From assembly GCA_023078555.1 (NCBI GenBank), contig CM041198.1, positions 2,592,800-2,656,799 of the forward strand: 64,000 bases of DNA, read 5' to 3'. Below are positions 11,173 to 24,300 of the stretch, in pieces. Below the pieces are notes generated by a model. That model had not been told where the DNA came from. It saw nothing but the letters and a program-made list of their open reading frames with translations, and made no database searches. The position numbers were made by a program, and so were the translations under genes. The stretch is from Ulva prolifera (Eukaryota > Chlorophyta > Ulvophyceae > Ulvales > Ulvaceae). Every line of letters starts with the position of its first letter. Within the stretch, counting starts at the first letter, position 1.

Positions 11173-14100
11173 CTGCATAAAGTGCAAGGGCATCAAACCT
11201 GAGTGTCAGATCACGTCCGACAAGAAATCTTCCACTATCAGATAAAGTTCCATACAAAATGTATTGGGTCGACGAAGGGTCACTCGTAAGGGGTGATCGC
11301 CATTGCTGTCTGCATTCCATTTGGCCTAGGACACACCTGACCACCGCCAAGCGTTGCGGGCGAAGAGAGTAAAGGAAGGGAAATGTCAAAGGACCGCTAC
11401 GCTGATTTCGCCTCACGTGTCGCGGCGCTGACCTTAGCGATTTGCCGCTTTTAAGATCTAACACAACGTCACACCGCCAGACTGCATCCCTCTGATGCTA
11501 CAGGATCGATCTAAATCAATCAGGGGCCAGATGAATCGCTACTGAGGCCCGGAATCCTTCAGGCGTGTCGCTCTCTTGCGTGCACAATCCTGAGTGTTGT
11601 GGCTTGGGGCTATTCGTGCTGCGCGATGTCTTTCCTGGTTTCATCCGTCAGAGACCTGCTTCGGCGACGCTCTGACCCTTCTCAACTCGGTGCGAAGCCG
11701 TTCAAAAAGGAACCACAGCGATCGTCATTTGATTTTCTCAAGCTTTCGTTATTCTCTCATCTGTTCACGGCAATGGCAGGGATCCCATGCTCGACTTGAT
11801 CCAACGCTGCGCACACATGTCTCAGCAGATAGACGCTGGTAGGACGCGTGCATAGAGCATTTTCGCTTTGGTATTGTCGAGAAACATGCGTTCTTGTCAC
11901 GGGCAGGACGCCTATCCACTCTGAAGACGACAGCATCGACCCCGGCAACAAAAGGGGCTTGACAGCAGGTACTCGCTCAATCGAGTCTGTGAAGACGTCG
12001 CTCTGTCTTCTGGGCCCTGTCCAAATCCAAGTAGAAGCAGTGGTGCCTATGATCTGGACTTCCATTTCACCATGTGATTCATACGCGCTGTTGTGCAACG
12101 ATCTTGGGGCTCACGTGCTATCTTCAGCCCTCCTTCCGTATTTTTGTCATTATTGCATTCATGTCTTGGTCATGTCTGCGAGGTCCACCGCAGTAGTGCT
12201 GCACGTGGGTGACTGGCATCGGTGATCTGAAGCACCAAGGCGGCCACACAACGTTCTCGTGCATGCTGCATGCTACAGCGGTCGCCTGCAGATGCGTTGC
12301 AAATCATTTCAACCGCCTTCACGAGGCCAGCAGCATGTTCCCACTGGCATTTCTTGTCATTCAAATGGACTGGCAATTTTCAGGTTGCCGTGATGAGTCC
12401 ATGTTGACGCGCCTGTGGTGTAAAGAACTTCCATGAACTACCACTTTATTGTAGGGGGTACGATAGGTCTATTTGTATGTTATCGGCACCAGTAGTCTTC
12501 AGGCACCTGGAAGCATTGAAGTCGTGTGAGCGATCATAGCCAGCTGGGCTTGCTATGTTCCCTGGTAATCCTAAGAAGTCACTGCTGAGCATGTGTGCGC
12601 AGATTCTGCCCCGCAGAACATGCATTCAGGCCTATGAAGTAGGCTATGTTACAAGAGGATCCTCGCCTTGGTGACCTGTGCAGTATGCACGACTCTTCCA
12701 TCTTCATGGAGCGGCCATACTGTGAACTATTCTCATGTGTGCATAATTGTCACGTCACAGACGGCCATTTATAGTGCACAGTTGACCACAGGATAGAGCT
12801 TGGGAGGCAGGTAGCACCGCCGGAACAATGTACAAGAACAGAAAAAGATACGCCACCGCCACCAGTGGATGCAGGCACAGCAGTCCATCTACAGCGCAGT
12901 GTGCCCTTATACATCCACATTCTCACCTGTGCATGTACCAGATGCTGAATTAACAGAAGTACACCTGCAATGTATGCCTTCTAAATCGGAACATCTCTTC
13001 ACCGACATTTTGTGGACGCCTCCTGGGGTCGATGACTGATACTTGTATGAATTATGTTCATCCTGTTCGTCGAGCTCTGCAGTGAGACCCTGCTAGCTCC
13101 AAATCGAAAACTTGAGGCACTGGTAGCTGTTGGCTTCAAGTTTTACCCTGGAAACAATAGCCTGTACCGTAGCACAAGATGTCCGCCTTGACCTTGGAAG
13201 TGAGGGGAGTGTTTGTGTCCGGTCTAATGTGCAGAATGCAGACACAACTCCATGTGCATACCAGGTGGCCGCTGGCTTGTTCTTTCCGTTGCTGGCGATC
13301 CAGATTCTTGTGAACTCGTCCACGCAGTCTGATGAGCGGCTATCGTGTCGTGCTGGACGTGAAACGGCCCTGAGCGCGTGCCAGCCCTTAATGTACCTGA
13401 TGTGCCAGCTGCCTTGTGATGTATTATGGGTGTCATAGCCGTGCTCCAGATATTGTAAATGTGCCACAGGTGGACAAACAGACCATGGGCACTCGTGCAG
13501 AAGCGCCTCTGACTTCAGTATCTGGCAATACCTCGCGGACAAAGTGTATGGCAAGTTGTTGATCTGCACACCGCGCTGTTGTATACCTTCCGACGTGATC
13601 ATTCACCCTGGTGGTGCCATCATTCGTTTTTGACAGCAAAAGATTGGGCTCCGCTGACTTCCTCAGCAGTAAAAGCAGCACAGGCAGCTCGATGATATGC
13701 ATGTTGCTACCCTGCAGTGTTATGAAGGCTGAAGCAGCGGTTGAAGCCTGATGCAGGAAATGAGTTTCAGGATCAGCCTGGTTCCGTGAGGGTCTCAGTG
13801 GTGCAGCAGTCAAATCACTGCTCTGTCACACTCGCGCCTAAGTGGCGGTGGAATTGCGTAACTGACAATGGGTGCAATGTCCAGACATGGGCGCCAATGT
13901 ATAGGTCGATTGGGAGTTCATGCATAGTCTGCTGGCCTTTCACGGCCTTCCACAGATCCACGGCAATGGAGATTTGTCACAGTTTCAGACATCTGCACAT
14001 AATGTGCTGAGTCAATGTGGGCTGCTTTATCAACTATAGATGTGCACGCCACTGACCCCACTCTGTGGGGCCCGCAGGCACTCCCCGTTTCCGTGGCCAA

Positions 14101-14926
14101 GAAATGATCTGAACTTGGTAGGGACATAGTGCATGGGGTCCTATGCCAGGCCAAGCGTTGACGTTGTGTTTGAAGTTCACAATCTCATGCCAGGCCATGC
14201 ATACTGCATCACTATGTGCACCATTTTCAGGCAACACCTCATACAGTGCACTGCACACCATGAGTGTACTGTGACATAGCAGAGAAGCGCGCACAATGCT
14301 TCATTGCAGAGGGCAACACTTCCATGCGAACCTGACTCATGCTCGCACGGAAGTGTTGCGTGGAGGTGGAGTATCTCGCAGAGGTAGAGACAGGAGCCGT
14401 TCACACACACAGATATTCAACAGCCCAAAATGGTATTACCCCACAACTATTCCAACAGAATTGCGCACGTGCATGCTGTAGTCGTGGTGATACATGCCAC
14501 ATACACAGACGTCTGATGAGCAACGTTGGGATCAGATTGACGCTGCAGCAGATGGGGTCATCCTCAGAACCGTTCGCATGCAGAGCACCTAATCGTAGAG
14601 CGTGGCGGCGCAGGGATGAGGTTTCAGATTGATAAACAGCAGAACAACCTGTACACAAATCATCTTTGCATCACCGTTGATGGACTGCATGTGATACTGC
14701 ATGTTACTGATGTTGTTTTGCACGTGCAAGCGGTCGTTGCCAATGTGTACGCAACAAGCACAAAGGGATCGCAACGGGGGATGCCAGCTTGTTTGGACCG
14801 TGACTGTACAATTTGCGCCCACTTGGCCGAATGTAGGAAAGAAGCCCAGCTTGGCGACTCAAAGTAGGATGGGCGTGTTCAATGATCGTCCAAGTGTCCA
14901 TGTATCTCGAAATATCCAGGTGTGAA
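11173..14926. other. Intergenic or intronic stretch without a supported gene
   Basis: Open frames here (for example 12098-11757 and 13602-13093, minus) show no motif I recognise and have shadow frames on the opposite strand. A minus-strand exon at 12098-11757 remains possible as an upstream exon of the 11.0-11.2 kb gene. No tRNA, rRNA or transposon signature was seen. Confidence 0.4.
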
Positions 14927-14988
14927 GGCTTTGAATCTGTATTCAGCGGCTTTGAATCTGTACTTCAGCGGCTTTGAATCTGTATTCA
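14927..14988. repeat. Three tandem copies of a 21-22 bp unit
   Basis: The core GGCTTTGAATCTGTA occurs three times at 21-22 bp spacing (starts near 14927, 14948 and 14970) with CTTCAGC-like spacers. It lies outside any supported gene and looks like a small minisatellite. Confidence 0.7.
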
Positions 14989-16762
14989 TTTGCTGTGTCT
15001 GCCATAATACAATTTGGCCCAAACAGGGAGTTGCAAGTGGAGCTCAAGCCAGGTGTGGTCTACATCTGGGGACAGTCCAGCCAGAGGGATGTGCAGTGCA
15101 ATTTGTCCAGGCACGTGCATGTGTGCCCATTGGTGCTGATGTATTCATGCCTGCCATGGCGATGCACTGCTGTCTGCAACATTCGTGGAATGGACTGCCA
15201 TGACTTGCGCACTGGTAGGTGTACAATTGGACAGAGTAGCTGACTGTGCGCTGGTTGAACTCTTGGAGGTGCGAGTGCGCTGCAGACACCCTTGGAGACA
15301 GTGAGCACGGACGTGCAGGGTTGTTTCAACACGTTCTGGGCTTCCAAATCATGTTGGTTTGAATACTGGTCTGACGATCGGCCATGGACTGGCACGTTGG
15401 GTGCCATCTGTAACCTCCACTCAGATCGCAGCTCTGCACAGGCCTCCAGGTGATACACTGGTCCTGCACAGCCCACTCTGGCACCTTCGGCCCGAATATA
15501 GACCGGTGCATAGTGAAGAGAATTACAAAGTCATACAAGGACGAATGTTGTAAGACACGCAAAGCTCGGTTCAAGGCTTCTGTGGCTTCCAAACTGCTGG
15601 CAGTTGCATGCGAGCATTGCCATGTGACATGCTTTGCCAACAAGCATCAAGAAAGCAGCCGGTGGTTGGAAGTTCTACATACGCTTTGTCTAAAATAAAT
15701 AATTTTGTTTGTGTGAAGTCTTGGGAACAACAGGAGTTGCCTTCCAACCTCTGCAACTGCAGATGGTGTAAAAAAAAACTAAAAAAAAACTTGGAGAAGC
15801 AATGTGGCGCGATGGAGATTGGCCGATGTGCAACTCGGAGCAGAAGTTATTCCAGGTGACAGCTTGCCGCGGCCTCCATCTTGCATATGCGTACGGCAAG
15901 CGGGCAACGATGCGCGACAGCAACGGACGCCGCTCAGGCTCACATATTCCTGCCTGCGCGCTGAGTCCTTGTGGCGCCGTATGCTGCTAAAGGGAACTAC
16001 CGCAGTGGCTGGACCCAATTGCAAGCATGTGACGGCGAGAAGGTAGTTGGCCGCCTGACCTCGCGTGGCCTGGAGAAGTGTCGACAGTTGAAATGAGACA
16101 GCGCGCGCGGGAGTGCAACTGTCGTGCACTCCGCTCCTCTCTAAAGTCACCTCCCTCAGCCTGACCCACGTGACCGAAACCGTCATCCCTCGTGCTTTAC
16201 GAATTGCTCCTGACCGCATGCGTCAGCGACGCGGCACAACCAATGCATGGACACCTCCCCCGCCGCAGGCGCACCGGCGTACGCCCCGCCACGCTGCAAC
16301 GAAGCCCGTCGCTGCCTGCGATATGGAAACTGGACCGCGAATGCCATGGTAATGATTAGTGCTTTGCTTGAAGGCTGTTCATAAGTGCCGAGCAACCTGG
16401 GTAGACTTCCCGGTGTTAACTAGCGCATGCAGCTTGACATGATCTGCTAGCGAAGAACGGAGAATTTAAGCTTGGTTGAATAAATGAACTTATTGTGATT
16501 TAGTGTTTCCGGTGAACAAGCCAGCGCTGGACAACGGCAAGAATCTTTCACGCGAACGTCAACAATAGCCAGCCAGCCAACTGCTCCCCGCCTGAAACAT
16601 TTCGTTAAACAGCTGGCAGCGGATCAGACGATTGAACATGGACGAAGAGCATTTACTGATCGTTGATGATCGTACTTCGCAGGTGCGACCATTTCCCACG
16701 TCGGCAGCACGAGTACCGCCATCAGCCTCAACTGGGATCAGGCTCTTATCGCCTGACAACAC
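14989..16762. other. Intergenic stretch, no gene supported
   Basis: Only short frames without motifs. Two A runs of nine occur at about 15772-15790. I see no repeat pair or splice-consistent exon chain. Confidence 0.4.
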
Positions 16763-17437
16763 TTGCAACAATTAAGTAAATTTGCGTCGCGAGCACAGCC
16801 GCGATCCGGTGATTATAACAAATGGTCACGCTTGTTACCCAGCACGCCATGGGCTGCGCAGGAGAACAGACCGTCAACGCCACAGATTCTAGCCACACGG
16901 AATCATTCCAGCAGTCTCAGAACAGTATGTGTGAGGAGGAAGATGACGGCGACGGTGGCATGCCCCCCGAGGGTCCCCCTAGGTCCAATCTGCAGCAATG
17001 TGGGAGCGTGTGGTCCACGGGCCATCACCCCTTTGCACATTGAGGCACCATGTTCCGCTTCAGCTATTCCTGGTGAACACACAAGGCACGGGATCGGAGA
17101 AGTCGCCCCATCCCCATTCCCCCTGGTCAAAGTTGACCAGAATTGCACGAAAGGGTGCTTGCCAGAATTTGTGCGTTCACTGAAAATGCAGAACCCATGG
17201 CCTGGACCGTTGACAGTAGATGAACTTGAGTGGAAGATCGTGGTGGACAACAAGAAATTTGCCCTTGCTGCTGCAATTCCCTTAGATCGGGTGGCAGATC
17301 AAATGCAGCCACAACAGCAACAGCAGTATCAGCAGCTACAACTGCTGCATCAAATGCAGCCACAACAGCAACAGCAGTATCAGCAGCTACAACCGCTGCA
17401 TCAACCATTTCAGCAGCAGCGGCTCCGTGAGCTTTAG
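16763..17437 (+). CDS. Gln-rich hypothetical protein (224-codon ORF)
   Basis: Function unknown. The frame is open for 224 codons and ends in TAG at 17435-17437. The middle part looks ordered (FVRSLKMQNPWPGPLTVDEL, then EWKIVVDNKKFALAA). The C-terminal 45 residues are Gln-rich because of a 51-bp direct repeat. The part before about codon 60 is less convincing and may not be translated; an exon starting later is equally possible. No splice partner was found. It might be a fragment of a transposon ORF or a small host exon. Confidence 0.35.
   Translation: MQQLSKFASRAQPRSGDYNKWSRLLPSTPWAAQENRPSTPQILATRNHSSSLRTVCVRRKMTATVACPPRVPLGPICSNVGACGPRAITPLHIEAPCSASAIPGEHTRHGIGEVAPSPFPLVKVDQNCTKGCLPEFVRSLKMQNPWPGPLTVDELEWKIVVDNKKFALAAAIPLDRVADQMQPQQQQQYQQLQLLHQMQPQQQQQYQQLQPLHQPFQQQRLREL
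17300..17401 (+). repeat. 51-bp tandem repeat, two copies, Gln-coding
   Basis: Two in-phase 51-bp units starting at 17300 and 17351 differ by about one base. Each encodes a 17-residue unit rich in Gln with Tyr and Leu (core QQQQQYQQLQ). A partial third unit follows. The length is a multiple of three, consistent with expansion inside a reading frame. Confidence 0.75.
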
Positions 17438-20400
17438 CAGCTGCCTCAGCTACAGCTACAAGAGTTGCAACAGAAACCTTGATGACGTCAGCTACCATTC
17501 CTGTTGCCATTATACATTTCTTTGAGGCATTTGCAGCTGGCTGGCGTGGACAACAGCCCAGGCATGCTCGTTAGGCTCGGCTCCCGCACACTTGTCTGCC
17601 CAGGCAAGTGAGGCAAGGTTCAATTATTATTTTCAAAAACTAGGTGGTGTATCATTGTGTATGAGTGTTAGGTGTGAGTGTGTCGCTTGTCAGATTTTTA
17701 ATGTGTTCCCAAAAGCGTGCCTTGCGTGATAGAACATGGCTTGTAAGAAATTGAGCAGCACACCCCTAATGCTGGCTAAATTATTCTTCTCGTCTGGCAC
17801 TGAACTGCAGCTGATTGCTGATTTCTGGCTGCTTTGCGTTCAGCCCTGATTATTACGCAACAGCTGAGCAGGTCTCTGCAGTGGATTATTGCCAACGTCC
17901 GAAGACACTGCAGTGCTGGCAAGCAAGCACACCCACACTACGCTAAAAAAACATTTTGAATCAAAGCTTGCGTTGCTGCTCAGCTGTAGGCCAGCCAAGG
18001 CAGCTCGCAGAGACACGCTTTTGGCGAAAGGCACTTTGTTTTGCAGCGGGCTGCCCCACATCGTAGGCATGCATGCATCGCAGCGCTGCCTCTTTGAACG
18101 CTTTTCAAGCTCTTTGTTGTGGAACGCCAGACAGCAGTCGTTCGTCTTCACGGTGCATGGCTGGGCAGTTGCGGTGACTGCTCGTGGCAGGCGTCATATC
18201 CGCCTACAGGCGGTCGTCATATGCGCATAACACGCCCACCCACGTGGGGTGGCGTGACCTGAGGGAGGTGTACCTAAAAATGACCACCACTCCACGCACA
18301 CGCGGTCGACCGAGCAAACCCTTGCAACGCCAGCGCAGATGTAATATTTACGATAATGATTATTGTAGCCTCTAAGCTCGCGCTTAAAGTCAGCAGGTAG
18401 TCGCTGTTTCTGGCCTCCAGTAGTCCATGACTCACACGCCAGTGCACCGCGGTGCAGAGCTGGAACAGCTCTTCACATGCTGGCAAGAACCGGTGGACCT
18501 TACAGACCTGGTGAATTAGTCAACTTGCATGCATGTATCGCCTCCTGTTGTCTGGTTGCAGCGTGGCGCCGCGCCCTCAGCCGCATCGCCCACATGCGCA
18601 CCAGCATGCATGACCCGATCGGGACGGGCAGATATGGAATTATCTGGCCCATCGCGCTGAACGTGAGCGCAAGTGTATCTCGTGTGAAACAGCCGACCGC
18701 ATAACGTTGCATTCCAACTGCAGCAGCGCGTATCGAGCCAGGATCGATTGCCCATTGACCAGTTGAACCACTCGTGGTCTCTCGTCAAGAGGCCAACAGT
18801 CACAGCTGCAGCATTCAGATGGCGTGTGTTACAAAGGAAAAAGCCGGAGGGGCCGGTAGCACCGCCAGGACCAAAAGGGAGAGCACGAACAACGCAATCG
18901 CATTCAGATGGCGTGTGCGTGTGGGCGTGTGTGTGGCTGTGTGGCTGTGTGGCTGTGTCCGGCGCGAGTGCTGCCGTTGCGTGGGTGTTTTGGTGTGAGC
19001 TTTGTGTGGCTTGCTGCGTGGGGTGCGGTTCCCCTGGTTCTTGCTTGCGGTGCTACCTGCCTCGCTTGCTTTGTCCTTGTAACACAGCTGCAGCATTGAG
19101 GCGCCGTTCTAGATACGCACGCCTGTGCATGGGATCAACACCATGATGCATTCAGTCATGAGCGGCACCGATTCAGCACAGACATCACGTACGACGAACG
19201 CTGCGATCACGTACACTGTCGGGTAATTCATCTCGGCGAACGAAAAATTGATTTTTTCGTGGCTCTAACAGCTTGCGTGGTAACATAGCCGCATCCGGTA
19301 CTTCGCGACGAGGTGGAAAGGCCTTGCAGCACGTCTTGTGTCCACTACAAGATCAGCGCTCTGGACAGATTCTGCCATGCTTCGCGATGATCCACACGAC
19401 ACGCAAGTTCCACTCACTTCACTTCGTATTTCGATCTGTCTGTTGACGCCTATGTGGGAGACACTTCCAGACACATGGCCTCAAATGCTGACAAGCGAAT
19501 CCTTGGCAAACTAGTGGGAGTGCTGGATTGTTTACGAATCTTTGAGCGTCACTGTGATTGTACATGCGGCTGGGAAGCCTTTGGGCAGCCCTGTAATAGA
19601 GCCAGGCCTGCCAGTATATGATTCATTGGCTCTACAGATAACTGTGCACAGGGGCTTGGGGTACAAATTCAAACATGAGACTGCGCCGATCATCACACCG
19701 CTGCATTGGCCTGTCGCTGGTGTCGCCCCAGCCGCAAGTGAGTTGAAGCTTGAGCCTCGCACGCCCGGTCAGCCTCCCCGTCCAATGACAGGAGAACCAC
19801 ACAAACACACAGCCTGCGAACACTTGGCCTATGTAGCTCAAGCATAGCTCAATGTGGAAGGCGCCCCCGTCCAAGTGTTGGCTTCTGCTGCTGGACGGGG
19901 TCCTTGTGGGATAGCGTCTGGCGTACTAAAACAATTCGTGTTCCCGGGTTGCATGTGCAAAGTTCGACACCGGATAAAAACGCTTATAGAAATATTTGTG
20001 TCGGTCGTGTAGCTGCTGTAGTGTTGGCCGTGGATGGTCTCCGTGGGCAATCGGACGGCCTGGAAACGAGCTCTGTTGGATTGAGCTTCGGCCTCCAATG
20101 TGAACACACAAATACCCGTGAAGATGGGCCGGGCCTTCGTCGTTATGACTCCGCAGGCGGCGGCACAAGCTTAGACCGTCAACGGCGCGTGAATGTCTGC
20201 GTGACGCATTCATGTACACCGCGATCTGCTTGAACCGCCTGCACGATGTGCGCGTCTACCTGTCACGAAAAACAGGTCAAGCAAGAGTAACTCGAGTTTA
20301 ACGCAATTTTGTTATCGGCTGTGTGGGGGATCAGTCCCACACGTTTGTTCTGCCCCTGTGTATAGTCTGGAATCGCGCGGCGCACATGTGTAGGCTCATT

Positions 20401-21315
20401 CACCAGCCGCTCCTCAGAGTAGCTGTCAGCGTATCAGAAGGCTGTTTATGCTAAGCTGGAAGTGGTCGCTGCGTGAGCGGCGCTTTGGTGCGCACCTATT
20501 CATATGCTGCTTCATGTGCACTGAAGCGCTCGAGAATCTGTTTGACAGACCGCAAAAAGAATTATTTCCTCTACAATTCTTGTCCAAGCGTCTTTCGCTG
20601 GTGGCAACTTCGTTAGGCATGTCACGGAGTCAGCGTCTGCCGCACCAGACGCGTGCGCGGGCATCCGCATACAGCTCTCGATGAAGCAGTCCAACGAACC
20701 CGCCTGGCCGAGGCATTCAAGTGTCAGTGCATTGAACGGTAACGCTGCGTGTTTGGATGCTGTGATTCGCTTGTGGCGCCATGTTTAAGCATTCTTTCCA
20801 AACGGCCTCGTGTGGGGTTGATGCCGTGGCGGGAACATGGTGTTCTTCAGCCAATTCGCATGTTGCAATATATTGCCTCATATCTGCCAGGCTCGTTGCT
20901 CCTGCCAATGCGATCATGCTCGTTGGTGGGTCTCCTGCGTCGAACGGTCGCATGGGCTTGTGCCGATTGGTACTCACTGTAATCACGCACACATCAATGA
21001 TCAGCAATTTGTCTAACAACAGAACGCCTGAATCGATTCACGTTTTGCATTTGTGCACGAACTGCGTCAGTTTCGCTGAGTTCCTGAGAACTGGCGATGA
21101 CCATCGCATCTCGTGGCGTAAAGGTTCGCAAATGCCTGACCAGACGAACAAGGTTATATCTAGTCTCTAGTAGGTTTCGGTAATGCTGTTCGCGCGGTTG
21201 TAGGCTCTATATGGGGGGGTCTATCAGGTCGAAACGTACTTCAACCTGGCCTTTGGCGTGCAGGCGCTACAGCGATAGATATCTCGAGCCCATCAACTTT
21301 CGAGCAGCTCAGTAG
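17438..21315. other. Intergenic stretch, no gene supported
   Basis: Short frames on both strands lack motifs. The plus frame at 19542-19847 (about 100 codons, start VTVIVHAAGKPLGSPVIEPG) has a protein-like composition but no splice context, so I do not call it. A GTGTGGCT-type simple repeat lies near 18915-18960. Confidence 0.4.
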
Positions 21316-24300
21316 ATGCCAGAAACTGAAATTCCTGATTCCATACCAGCTGCTGGAAGTCGGGTACTGAGCTACGGCATGCCGCATCTGCCCCAACAAA
21401 CGCATTCACGGGACGGCCAGTTGCCAGGGAAGTCCGATACGTGGTACAGCGCTAAGAAGCCTCTCTGCTCTCCACACGAATTCTACCGTCAGTATTCGGA
21501 GGCCGGGGCAGCCCCCCGCAGCTCTAACGACAAAGCTCAGAACAATCGCCACGAGTACCCGCAGGTCGGCTGCACAGAAGAGCACATTCCGTCTCTCAAC
21601 GCATCAGCGACACCGTACACGGCTTCTTACAACAGCTTTGCGGTGCGTGTGATCTCCTTGCCAGGGCTTCTTCTGGCTGACTGATGCTGACACGGCGTAG
21701 TGCAACGCCTCGTACCAGTGAACTGCTCGCGCCCAACATGCCGGAACGGAAATTGGCAGGTTCCCGACGATGAGACACGTTTGCGGGGCTGTGGCGCGTA
21801 GCCCAGGTACTCGTGACTAAACTCTTCGACTGGTCAACACGCTCGCATACCTGCAGTTTTCTGGCAGTGCTTCACAGTACACACCAACAGCGGCTCCACA
21901 CAGCCAGCTCGCCAGCGTCCCTGCCACACCCAGCTTATCCGCAACTCCCAGCGTTTCACAAGACACCCCCTGCGCCACCAGATCTGCTAGCCTGATGCAG
22001 CCGTCCCCCCACGGGCCCCCGGCGCCCCCTCACTCCCAGTCCTCCCTCGGCGCTGTCTCCGGCCACCCGTCCCCTGGCCACCACTCCCCATTCGATTCCA
22101 ATTCCCCCATCACCGCGTCCCAAGCCTGGCAGCTTGCACAGCGGAACCACTTGTCCCCCCTGCGACACGCGAGTCCCGCTGCCGCGTCTCCACACGTGGA
22201 TGACTCCCCCCGCCCGGCCTCAGCCTATCCCAACCCAGAAAACCCCGCCGATTGCGCTGCACTGTCCACCCTGGACAGCTACACCTGCCTGCCACTCCCC
22301 CCCGCCGGGCAGAACCCGTCCGGGTCCATGCCAAGCCCCCTCTTCCAGGGTTCGCCGTATCTCTCCCACGCCTTTTCGCAGTCCCCGTCCAGCGGTGCCC
22401 TCTCCACCGGTGGCGGAGGTGGTGGGAGTTACGCGCTGCAGGGGCGGCACATCCCGGGCCCGCCGCGGCAACGCATGGCGGCCCCTGGAGGCGCTGCGGC
22501 AGCGGTCACCATCGGCCCACACGCCGTAGCAGAGGCTGCGGCACCAGGCAACGTCAGCTCGGGTGCCCACGGCGGCCCGCGCACAGCGCACAACCCCATG
22601 CCACAGCAGCCGTACGCATCGCCGAACTGCGCACAGACTCCAGAGGTGCGATCACTGTGCTGCTCTGAATGCAGATGCGTCCGAGTGGACAGCCACCCGT
22701 GACGGTTTCCCCGACGCGGTGCCTGCTTTGTTTGTGCTCCCACAGTTTGCCGTTTGCGCGTGTGGATGCCCTCGCGCACCGGGTTTCACTGTGCATGTGC
22801 GTATGCGCCTGCCACCTGTTATGAATTTTGAATGTTCCGCTGTCCCCTGCAGTGCGTGGGCACGTGGTGTTTGAGGCACTGAGTGGGGAGGGGGGTGACT
22901 GCTCATTCATGCATGCATGAGTGGCCCACACAGCCCTCTGTGATCCATCCTGAGAAGTGCTGAAGGGGATATCTAGGTACACAAGCAGAAACACGCAGAA
23001 ACACTTGCACATAGCCTTGGAGCTATTGTGAGGCCAGCAGGATTTGCATGTGGCGACTGTGCAAGATAGCTGAACAGACTTCACTCAGTTTCAGGCATTT
23101 ATTGAATACCGAGCAAGCTCTGCATTGGTGACAGCAGGCATTGAAGCTGCAACATGCAGTGCACACTTGCCACAGCCTGCATGTGCATGTATGCAAAGCA
23201 TATGTGATGCATGCATGTGAGCAATGTGAAGTGTGCACACATGACTGTACAAACTGTTTCATGTTTGCTATGGCATGGATGTCTTGACATCAACTTGTCA
23301 TGTGCAATTTTGGTGTTGTGGTGGCAGCGTTAGTTGGTATGATTGAATTTTTTTATTGCTATTTGGTATGGTTGGTTTTTTTAATGCGCACAGTTTTACC
23401 TTGCACCAACTCTTACAGCCTGTAGCTTGAGCTTGTGGCAGAGCATGCATGTGCATGCAGCTGCTACTGTCCATGGCACAATGATTAATTTTCTTCATTG
23501 CCTCCCTAGCCAAGACCCACTCTTGCTTGGCTGCTTCCATTGTCAATGTGGCATGTTCAGAGACAGTCGTTTTCACCAATGTGTTTGTGGAGCTGTGCCA
23601 GGCAGGTGGTCGTTGGTGAGATGAATCATGCATGAACAAAGCACAGCACAGAAGTGGTGTTGGGGCCTGTCTGCCATTCATGAGCCTGATGGGGGTGCAT
23701 GTAGATACTTGTGCATGGATGGAAGCTGCACAGTACAATTCCAGGCTCTGTGATGGCCAGCTTGCATGTCAGGCTGGTCAGGCAAGGTGAGGAGTCATTA
23801 CATGTAGCCTGGTCTTCCTTCCTGCAAGGAGTCTGCAAGGAGCCGTTACATGCAGCCTGGTTTTCTGCTTTGCCGTAATATGGTTTGACCTATAGCAACA
23901 ACATCTCATCTATGCAAGAGCCTCTCTTTCCTGAGCTGGGTATATCCACTCGAGCCAACGTGAACTCTCATGCCCTGAGGCTAGCCAGAGTGCTCAGTAT
24001 ACACTCACCGTCCCTCTGCAGACAGACGGTGGTCATGGCCATGCACACACACACACACACACACAAAAGGTATCGCCTAGATGGCTGGGGATGGTTTGAG
24101 GAGGCGTGCTTAGGTTGCAATGTGTCACCATGAGGTGTTTTCATTGCTGCCTGCCTGTGCGTCCCAGTCCTCAGAGCACAAGGGGGTGTCGGTGCAAGCC
24201 TCTGCCTGCCTGGTGGCCAGTGTATCATGCTGCCACTGGTGCAGTTCGTGGCTGCAGATGTGCCTGGTATGGTATCGCTTGCATCAGTCTGCACGTAAAC

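Noticed and set aside
13093-13602. 169-codon minus-strand ORF with competing plus-strand ORF 13130-13438
   Set aside because: Both strands are open over the same bases and neither shows a motif; likely chance.
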